Assembly: GCA_041750975.1 (NCBI GenBank)
Contig: JBGSYN010000096.1
Coordinates: 1 to 35,706, forward strand
Direction of reading: 5' to 3'
DNA: 35,706 bases
Source: JBGSYN01 sp041750975
Lineage (GTDB): Bacteria; Pseudomonadota; Alphaproteobacteria; Geminicoccales; Geminicoccaceae
A model generated the notes under the pieces. It saw only the letters and a list, made by a program, of their open reading frames with translations, had not been told where the DNA came from and searched no databases. The position numbers and the translations under genes are program-made. Below, in pieces: positions 1 to 4,822 of this stretch. Within the stretch, counting starts at the first letter, position 1; each line of letters opens with the position of its first letter.

Positions 1-199
1 TCACGTCCGCCTCCATCCGATCCGCCCGCACCTCTCGCCAGAAGGCGATGACGATGGCCTCGACAAACTGCCGTTCCATCGCACACCTGGGCTTTAAGTC
101 CTTCCTGATCTCCGCCGCGAACGCCACGAACTCCTCGACCGTCTCCTCCGGCAACAGCCGGAACTTCTCCGCCCGAAGCCCATGCTTCAGCGCGTTCAT
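1..199 (-). CDS. Partial conserved protein with NALKHGLRAE motif (C-terminus outside window)
   Basis: Reading leftwards from an ATG at 199, 66 codons stay open to the window edge. The product begins MNALKHGLRAEKF and continues with an acidic, helix-rich stretch (LLPEETVEEF, then ...ERQFVEAIVIAFWREVRADRMEAD). This matches a widespread family of small proteins of unknown function that carry the NALKHGLRA signature near the N-terminus. Family members usually have a basic lead-in of the type STGPKT..GKARS before this motif. Here the codons just upstream still read TQGLKRTARSS in frame, but a TAG at about 235-237 closes the frame. The 5' end may therefore be eroded and the ATG at 199 may be an internal methionine. 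No function can be assigned. Identification of the family is from memory of the motif; the upstream decay is inference. Confidence 0.6.
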   Translation of the reverse strand, partial: MNALKHGLRAEKFRLLPEETVEEFVAFAAEIRKDLKPRCAMERQFVEAIVIAFWREVRADRMEADV

Positions 200-293
200 C
201 GAAGACCGCGCCGTGCGCTTCAGCCCCTGTGTTTCCTAAGTGCAAGTTTCCTGGCAACTGATTTGTCGTCCTGCCGATTTGACCCAATATCGC

Positions 294-434
294 TCATTGA
301 GATAACCAATTCACATGGCAAACATCTTCAGCAAGACTAACACAATTGGCATACGCAGAGCAAGGAAGATAGTCATAGACGATGAAAGTCGCGATGCCAT
401 AAGTCGCTCGTTCCTTGGGTGCGATATCCTTCAT
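294..434 (-). CDS. Possible small protein (46 aa)
   Basis: A 46-codon frame starts at an ATG at 434, preceded five bases upstream by a consensus Shine-Dalgarno AGGAG. It ends at a TGA at 294-296. The product begins MKDIAPKERATYG and ends HVNWLSQ, with three cysteines spaced in its second half (LPC, ANC, DVC). It is not recognised. It lies upstream of, and on the same strand as, the NALKHGL gene. The good ribosome binding site is the main support. Lower GC than the flanking genes and the lack of known homologues keep confidence low. Confidence 0.35.
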   Translation of the reverse strand: MKDIAPKERATYGIATFIVYDYLPCSAYANCVSLAEDVCHVNWLSQ

Positions 435-531
435 GGTGGCTCCTATCTATCCCTCGTCTGGGCCGCTGGGCGAAGCTGCACGTCAGCGAACTAACAGAAA
501 CATCAAGAGCGTAGATGTCATCAGCTTCCCC

Positions 532-560
532 TTGACAAGGTGTACCATGTGAGATACGTT
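532..560 (+). promoter_or_regulatory. Candidate promoter of higBA
   Basis: A perfect -35 hexamer TTGACA (532-537) lies just upstream of the toxin gene. At 17 bp spacing the -10 position (555-560) reads TACGTT, a weak match. The site is about 20 bp upstream of the TTG start of higB, so the leader would be very short. This is inferred from sequence only. Confidence 0.3.
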
Positions 561-580
561 TATCCAGAATATATGGTCAG

Positions 581-940
581 TTGTCATTGAACTTGAAGAA
601 GATAGCGGCCGAATTTTATCGGGCGCCTTCGGGAAACGAGCCTGTGCGACAGTGGTTGAGACGGCTACCCGACAGCGACCGCAAGACGATTGGGAAAGAC
701 ATCGCTACCGTTGAGTATTCCTGGCCGATCGGCATGCCACTCTGTCGGCCGATGAAAGGCGGGCTTTTCGAGGTGCGAAGTAACTTGGAAGGAAATCGAA
801 TAGGCCGGGTTCTGTTCTTCAATCTTGGGACGCGAATGATTCTGCTGCACGGCTTTATCAAGAAGACCCAGGAAACCACGCCAAAAGATTTGGGACTCGC
901 CGAGAGACGCATGAGAGAGGTGTTGGATCATGAAAGATAG
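581..940 (+). CDS. higB: HigB/RelE-family toxin (Gp49-like)
   Basis: This is a 119-aa protein of the RelE/HigB superfamily (phage-derived Gp49-like, PF05973). These toxins are ribosome-dependent mRNA endonucleases. Family landmarks visible in order are EFYR near the start, a PVRQWLRRLP segment, GMPLCRPMKGGLFEVR in the middle, RVLFF for the central strand, and the C-terminal LLHGFIKKTQETP-type motif with basic residues expected at the active site. The start is a TTG at 581; no ATG or GTG is available in frame before the conserved EFYR. The toxin comes first and the antitoxin follows with an 11-bp overlap, the usual HigBA order. Function is inferred from the family. Confidence 0.88.
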   Translation: MSLNLKKIAAEFYRAPSGNEPVRQWLRRLPDSDRKTIGKDIATVEYSWPIGMPLCRPMKGGLFEVRSNLEGNRIGRVLFFNLGTRMILLHGFIKKTQETTPKDLGLAERRMREVLDHER

Positions 941-1220
941 AGACAATCCGCGCATCGGTTCCTCTTTCGATGATTTTTTGAGAGAGGACGGAATTTATGA
1001 GGAGGTCACTGCGACCGCGATCAAACGAAGTATCGCCCGCGAGCTCGAAACGGCAATGAAGGCGCAATCGGTCACCAAGGCGGAAATGGCCCGGCGTATG
1101 GTCACGAGCCGCAGCCAGCTCGACCGCCTGCTCGATCCAAACAACGACAAAGTGCAGCTGGACACCTTATACAGAGCGGCATCCGCCCTGGGCCGTAGCC
1201 TCAAGCTCGAATTGACGTGA
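930..1220 (+). CDS. higA: HigA-type XRE antitoxin
   Basis: This is a 96-aa antitoxin overlapping the end of higB by 11 bp, which implies translational coupling. The C-terminal half is an XRE-type helix-turn-helix: MKAQSVTKAEMARRM followed by the recognition helix SRSQLDRLLDP and the stretch LDTLYRAASALGRSL. The N-terminal 35 residues are acidic (FDDFLREDGIYEEV) and would be the toxin-neutralising part. In such pairs the HTH domain normally binds the operon promoter, so autoregulation at the region near 532-580 is expected. A tandem 13-bp repeat follows the stop codon. Confidence 0.88.
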   Translation: MKDRDNPRIGSSFDDFLREDGIYEEVTATAIKRSIARELETAMKAQSVTKAEMARRMVTSRSQLDRLLDPNNDKVQLDTLYRAASALGRSLKLELT

Positions 1221-1234
1221 TGCGCGCATACTCG

Positions 1235-1260
1235 CCGCATTAAGGGTCCGCATTAAGGGT
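1235..1260. repeat. Two perfect tandem copies of a 13-bp unit
   Basis: The unit CCGCATTAAGGGT occurs back to back at 1235-1247 and 1248-1260, 15 bp after the higA stop, followed by CC as if a third copy began. It is not a palindrome and lacks a T-run, so it is not an obvious terminator. It may be a slippage duplication or a recombination scar at the edge of the toxin-antitoxin module. Confidence 0.7.
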
Positions 1261-1550
1261 CCCTAAGACTTAATTCAGAAAGACACTGACTGACGCCGAT
1301 TGCCATTCCGCTTCACACGATGTGGCAGCCTTGGTGCGGCCGCTAACGGAAACGGGCCTATGGCCCGAAGCCAGGCCGAGATGGAAATCGCTTTGAGTCT
1401 CGCGGACCCGATTTTCGACGGAACAAAAGCCTCCCAAAAAACCGCCAAGAAAGTAGACACCACAACCAGCAGGCCGGCAAGTCACACACAGGCCTCCTTA
1501 TACCGCCCAAAGCAGCAACCGTCAGCCGATTACCATCCTCGCAACATTGG
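1261..1550. other. Intergenic stretch with no supported gene
   Basis: Frames on both strands are open for 60-90 codons but have no ribosome binding site, no recognisable motif and low-complexity composition. I see no tRNA, hairpin with T-tract or transposase remnant here. It separates the HigBA module from a low-GC gene on the opposite strand. Confidence 0.5.
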
Positions 1551-1985
1551 TCACATTATTTGACAGGTTCCATACCACTGCGATGGTTGTCCCCAACCGA
1601 ACGCGCTTGTGCTCCGCGAATGTACCGCCCACGATTCTCCGATTGAGTTGCCATATACCGCAGTTACGTTCACTGTGCCAGATCCAGTGATTTCGACAAA
1701 GCTTACTTTATCTTCCCCATTTATAACAAGCACATCATTCGCGCCAATGTTCCCCGACATAAGTCCAACACTTTCTCCCTCTTCAACAATGAATTCAAAG
1801 CTCATCGTATCATCTCCACCCAACTTCAGATGGAAACCGTCCTCTTTATCTAATTGCACCTCCGCACTAACATTCTCTTGGAATAAGCACGAAATCTTTA
1901 CGTACGCTGATTGGGCTACATCAGGTGAGAAAATGTAAGCAGTGAAAGTGGCTTGAAAAAAAATTTTCCGTATCAGGTCGTACAT
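1551..1985 (-). CDS. Low-GC hypothetical protein, probably secreted
   Basis: The product is 144 aa from an ATG at 1985; a TTG two codons earlier is an alternative. Upstream AAGGA fits either start. The N-terminus (residues 1-25) has lysine/arginine followed by a hydrophobic run (KIFFQATFTAYIF), resembling a signal peptide. The remainder alternates polar and hydrophobic residues in a beta-rich pattern (VSAEVQL, FHLKLGG, MSFEFIVEEGE, GTVNVTAVYGN) and ends in PSQWYGTCQ. Similar C-terminal motifs occur in uncharacterised alphaproteobacterial proteins, from memory only. Base composition is clearly more AT-rich than the neighbours, suggesting acquired DNA. The gene is isolated and no function is proposed. 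Confidence 0.5.
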   Translation of the reverse strand: MYDLIRKIFFQATFTAYIFSPDVAQSAYVKISCLFQENVSAEVQLDKEDGFHLKLGGDDTMSFEFIVEEGESVGLMSGNIGANDVLVINGEDKVSFVEITGSGTVNVTAVYGNSIGESWAVHSRSTSAFGWGQPSQWYGTCQIM

Positions 1986-2077
1986 TTCCAATTAATCCTT
2001 CAAGCTACCCGACAAAATCGGCCTAAGAGCGCCACCTGATTGTTTCGCCCTAGAATTTCACCTCAGGCATTCCCTAG

Positions 2078-2283
2078 TCAGCTCTCGATCTGGAGGCTGG
2101 GGACACCGTTGAATTCCTTGATGTTTCCGGTGACTACGCAGCGCCATAGTGGCGTTCTGCGGCGACGAAGATGATGGTGGCTATCGCATTGGGTGCTGCA
2201 GCCTCGATGCGTTCGGCGACAACGCCTTGCGGGCGTCGCGCCAGATCGGACAGGGTGTCCGTATCCAACAGATACCGCTGCAT
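2078..2283 (-). pseudogene. vapC toxin remnant with internal deletion
   Basis: Starting at the ATG at 2283 the frame reads MQRYLLDTDTLSDLARRPQG and on to AAERHYGAA, 49 residues that match the intact VapC at 3559-3981. It then hits a TAG at 2134-2136. Homology resumes at once in another frame as CVVTGNIKEFNGVPSLQ and ends at 2078. Compared with the intact paralogue, about 60 residues are missing, including the GGNDLLIAA motif with a catalytic aspartate. The junction lies within a short GCTGCG-like sequence that has counterparts at both flanks in the paralogue, consistent with a microhomology deletion. The first two acidic residues (D7, E43) survive but the PIN nuclease cannot form. Its antitoxin gene upstream is intact and overlaps it by one base. 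Confidence 0.85.
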
Positions 2284-2516
2284 CACAAATAAATGTCATC
2301 CGGCGCCCGATCTACGATATCTGGGAATGTCTCCTCCATGGGCGAAAGCGTTTTCAATAGTGCTACGAGCGAAGACGAATTTGCCAGCTCGATAATGAAT
2401 CGGCCGCCTTCCTCGCGGAGAATAGCGCCTTTAGCAGGGAACTCTTGATCGCGGGAAAGGCGTGCCGTTCGGTTGCGCCTTGTGCGGAAAAGTCTGACAC
2501 GGCGTCTTTTTTTCAT
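2283..2516 (-). CDS. vapB: VapB-type antitoxin (AbrB fold), orphaned
   Basis: This is a 77-aa antitoxin of the VapB/AbrB-SpoVT family. The start at 2516 (MKKRRRVRLF) is chosen because GGAGGA lies six bases upstream and because it gives exactly the same length as the paralogue at 3981-4214. Conserved features are the basic swapped-hairpin DNA-binding N-terminus (RVRLFRTRRN...ARLSRDQEFP), GAILREEGGRFIIEL, and an acidic C-terminal tail (LSPMEETFPDI...APDDI) that normally blocks the toxin. Its stop codon overlaps the vapC remnant start (TGATG). With the toxin broken, it would persist as an orphan antitoxin, perhaps still able to bind DNA or cross-neutralise the intact VapC nearby. That is inference. 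Confidence 0.82.
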   Translation of the reverse strand: MKKRRRVRLFRTRRNRTARLSRDQEFPAKGAILREEGGRFIIELANSSSLVALLKTLSPMEETFPDIVDRAPDDIYL

Positions 2517-2550
2517 GCTGTGTCCTCCGAACTCTTTGCAGTCCAAACTT

Positions 2551-2586
2551 ATTCCAGGGGGTTGGGGATGCGGGGCTTCCCGAAGG
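2551..2586. repeat. Hairpin repeat, copy A (degenerate)
   Basis: This is the first of three same-orientation copies of an element of the form CCAGGGG.TTGGGGATGCGGGG followed by a C-rich complement. In this copy the right arm reads CTTCCCGAAGG, so the stem is imperfect. It lies 35 bp upstream of the orphan vapB start. Confidence 0.7.
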
Positions 2587-2724
2587 TACTTTGTCGTTTT
2601 CGACAGGATCGGAATAACGGTGTGGGCTTAGATCTCCAAGGTGTTGGCAAGCGATCTTACCCTGTTAGTTTGTGCTCAAGCAGCGCATCGAGGCGCCCGC
2701 CAAAATCCAGCAGGACAAGACCCT

Positions 2725-3477
2725 TTGAATAGTTCGGCGGGCAGACGGCGCCCATTCTTGATCGTGCAGCTGCGGCCCGAGGACGAGACTTCGGATAGCG
2801 AATATCGAGCCATTCTCAGATATGGCGGCCTGGATGTCGATGAGACGCGGCGTCTGCGGATCGAGACGAGCGGAATTCCCGAGCTGGATCTCGATGAGTT
2901 CGCGGCGACTATCGTTGGCGGCAGTCCTTTCGATGTGAGCGCGCCTGCGACCATCAAGAGTGAACTACAGAAGAAAATCGAAAACGACTTTCGTTCGTTG
3001 TTCGATCAAGTGGTTTCTCGGGACTTCCCGTTTCTCGGTGCTTGTTCGGGTAACGGGTTGCTTGGGCATTATTGCGGAGCGGTGATTTCCCGAAAGTATG
3101 GCGAACCGGTTGGTGCGGTCGATCTGACGCTCACCGACGCGGGCTTGCGGGACCCGTTATTGGCTGGTTTTCCTCGGACGTTTCGCGGTCTGGTCGGCCA
3201 CAAGGAAGCCTGTGACGACACGCCACCGGGGGCGGTGCTGTTGGCCTCAAGCCCGATGTGTCCGGTGCAGATGTTTCGCGTCGGTGCGAACGCCTACGCA
3301 ACGCAGTTTCACCCCGAGGGCGATTTCGAGGGCTTTGCCCTCAGGATCAATGTCTACAAGCATGGCGGCTATTTTGCGCCTGAGGATGCGGCGCGGCTGG
3401 TCGAGACCTTGCGCGGCGAGGAAACGCCCTATCCGCAGGAGTTCCTACGCCGCTTCGTCGCCCGCTATCGCCAATGA
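2725..3477 (+). CDS. Class I glutamine amidotransferase-like protein (GMP synthase GATase type)
   Basis: The 250-aa product is a stand-alone class I (triad) glutamine amidotransferase domain, related to the GATase part of GMP synthase. The nucleophile elbow reads FLGACSGNGLLGHYCG, with its cysteine where the catalytic nucleophile sits. The His-Glu pair is in ATQFHPEGDF near the C-terminal third. IVGGSPFDVS is the usual early glycine loop. Such proteins hydrolyse glutamine or related gamma-glutamyl compounds; the acceptor is unknown. The frame is open back to a GTG at 2641, but homology begins near PFLIVQLRPEDE. I chose the TTG at 2725, which has AGGA about nine bases upstream; the start is uncertain. 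The gene sits alone between two vapBC loci and is convergent with the second. Confidence 0.82.
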   Translation: MNSSAGRRRPFLIVQLRPEDETSDSEYRAILRYGGLDVDETRRLRIETSGIPELDLDEFAATIVGGSPFDVSAPATIKSELQKKIENDFRSLFDQVVSRDFPFLGACSGNGLLGHYCGAVISRKYGEPVGAVDLTLTDAGLRDPLLAGFPRTFRGLVGHKEACDDTPPGAVLLASSPMCPVQMFRVGANAYATQFHPEGDFEGFALRINVYKHGGYFAPEDAARLVETLRGEETPYPQEFLRRFVARYRQ

Positions 3478-3492
3478 TTCCACCCTGCTCTG

Positions 3493-3530
3493 ATCCCAGG
3501 GGTTTGGGGATGCGGTGCGTCCCCGACGAT
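3493..3530. repeat. Hairpin repeat, copy B
   Basis: This is the second copy of the CCCAGGGGTTTGGGGATGCGG element, with right arm TGCGTCCCCGA. It sits between the amidotransferase stop (3477) and the vapC stop (3559), which converge. It could serve as a bidirectional transcription block, although it lacks a T-run. Confidence 0.75.
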
Positions 3531-3558
3531 TATGACACGTCGATAGACATCGATCGAT

Positions 3559-3981
3559 TCAATCGATCGTTGTCTGGCTAATCTCGAGCCAGTTTTCGAC
3601 TTTCAGGCCGGAAACCCTGCCGAATTCTCTGACATTGCCGGTGACGACGCAGCAGCCGAGCGTTTGGGCCTGGGCGGCGATCAGGAGGTCGTTGCCGCCG
3701 ATGGGGGTCCCGGCTGCCTCCAAGTCACGTCTGATCCTGCCGTAGGCAGTTTCCACCGGCGTTTCGAAGGGCAGGATCGTCAGATGGCTCAGTATCGCCG
3801 AAACCTGGTTGGCGAGACGCCGCGAGCCTTTTTTTGCGGCACCGTAGCGGAGTTCGGCGGCAGCGATGACGCTGGTGGCGATGGCTTCCGGAGCTACCGC
3901 CTCAATCCGTCTTGCGATGACACCTTGGGGATGCCGCACCAGATCGGACAGCGTGTCCGTATCGAGAAGATATTGCGCCAT
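3559..3981 (-). CDS. vapC: VapC-type PIN-domain toxin
   Basis: The product is a 140-aa PIN-domain ribonuclease. The start is the ATG at 3981; a GTG one codon earlier is less likely because the ATG overlaps the vapB stop in the TGATG arrangement. The metal-binding acidic residues expected of PIN nucleases are in place: D7 in YLLDTDTLSDL, E43 in AAAELRYG, and D98 in GGNDLLIAAQA, followed by CVVTGNVREF. VapC toxins cleave tRNA or rRNA at specific sites and are held inactive by VapB. Length is normal for the family. It is close to the deleted copy at 2078-2283 and shows what that copy lost. Confidence 0.92.
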   Translation of the reverse strand: MAQYLLDTDTLSDLVRHPQGVIARRIEAVAPEAIATSVIAAAELRYGAAKKGSRRLANQVSAILSHLTILPFETPVETAYGRIRRDLEAAGTPIGGNDLLIAAQAQTLGCCVVTGNVREFGRVSGLKVENWLEISQTTID

Positions 3982-4214
3982 CACAAATCGATATCATCCG
4001 GGGCCCGGTCTTCGATGTCCGGGAATGGTTCCTCGATCGGGGAGAGCGTTTTCAGGAGCCGGACGAGCGAAGACGGCTTCACCGGCTCAATGATCAGTCG
4101 GTCGCCTTCCTTACGCAGAATGGCGTCCTCGCCGGGCAGTTCCAGATCACGGGGAATGCACACCGCCTGGTTGCGCCGGTTACGGAAGAGCCTGACGCGG
4201 CGCACTGTTTCCAC
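3981..4214 (-). CDS. vapB: VapB-type antitoxin (AbrB fold)
   Basis: This is a 77-aa antitoxin paired with the downstream vapC, sharing one base with it. A GTG at 4214 is chosen as start because GGAAG lies six bases upstream and the resulting N-terminus (METVRRVRLFRNRRNQAV) aligns end to end with the other VapB. A TTG five codons earlier is the alternative. The AbrB swapped-hairpin motif (RVRLFRNRRN...CIPRDLELPGE...ILRKEGDRLIIEP) is intact. The acidic toxin-binding tail is also intact (LSPIEEPFPDIEDRAPDDI). The complex normally represses its own promoter, which would lie in 4215-4310. Confidence 0.9.
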   Translation of the reverse strand: METVRRVRLFRNRRNQAVCIPRDLELPGEDAILRKEGDRLIIEPVKPSSLVRLLKTLSPIEEPFPDIEDRAPDDIDL

Positions 4215-4307
4215 GAATGTCTTCCACAAACGGAACTAGCATATGCAGCCAACATATGCCAATTCGGCCCCAGTTTCAAGTCGAACGGCCGAAATCCCCT
4301 CTAGAAT

Positions 4308-4346
4308 CGATCCCAGGGGTTTGGGGATGCGGGGCATCCCCAAGGA
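4308..4346. repeat. Hairpin repeat, copy C (perfect palindrome)
   Basis: This is the best conserved of the three copies. The core TTGGGGATGC, loop GGG, GCATCCCCAA is a perfect 10-bp stem at 4321-4343. It is preceded by ATCCCAGGGG, which could extend the structure. It lies between vapB (start 4214) and the end of the uspA-like gene (4371). It resembles small intergenic REP-type palindromes, or a terminator without a T-tract for the leftward uspA transcript. Confidence 0.8.
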
Positions 4347-4370
4347 TTCTTGTCCTTCCTCGTAGGTTCG

Positions 4371-4805
4371 TCAGTCATCCGTCCTGATCACGAAGACCGA
4401 TTGCTTGGCGTGGCGGACGACGCGGGCGGCGTTGGGGCCGAGGAGGTAGTCGCTGAGTTCGGGCCGATGGGCGGCCATGATGATGAGATCGCAATCGAGA
4501 CGGTCGGCGACGCGCATGATCTCGTCGTAGATCGTGCCCGAGCTGACGTGGCCCTTGGTTTCGGGCGTCCGGTCCGGCCTCTCGTGCAGGAGTTTGGTGA
4601 GGGCCTGGCGCGCCGCCTCGAGGGAGTCATGCTCGTACGACTTGGGGAAGAAGGAGCCGACGACGGCCATCGAATAGCTCGGCAGCACGGTCAGCACGTG
4701 CAGCTCCGCCCCGTGTTTGTCGGCGAGCTCCTCGCCCGCCGGCAGGATCGTCGTCGTCGTCGCCTCGTCATTGAGATCGATGCAGGCGAGGATGCGCTTG
4801 AACAT
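4371..4805 (-). CDS. UspA-family protein associated with a TRAP transporter
   Basis: This is a 144-aa single Usp domain. It opens with FKRILACIDLNDEA, has the central HVLTV strand, and ends with LLGPNAARVVRHAKQSVFVIR, the characteristic last helix-strand. The ATP-binding loop of Usp proteins normally reads GxxGxxxxxxxxxGS. Here the first glycines are replaced (MAAHRPELSDYLLGPNA), so nucleotide binding may be altered. It begins 17 bp after the stop of the TRAP transporter gene and is surely in its operon. This arrangement resembles the ectoine TRAP system, where the Usp protein TeaD modulates uptake. A regulatory role here is inference from that parallel. Confidence 0.85.
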   Translation of the reverse strand: MFKRILACIDLNDEATTTTILPAGEELADKHGAELHVLTVLPSYSMAVVGSFFPKSYEHDSLEAARQALTKLLHERPDRTPETKGHVSSGTIYDEIMRVADRLDCDLIIMAAHRPELSDYLLGPNAARVVRHAKQSVFVIRTDD

Positions 4806-4822
4806 GATCTGGACCTCGCTGT

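Noticed and set aside
1270..1485. Short leftward frames with a hydrophobic start (VVVSTFLAVFWEAF)
   Set aside because: No ribosome binding site, no family resemblance and a basic low-complexity tail; not supported as a gene.
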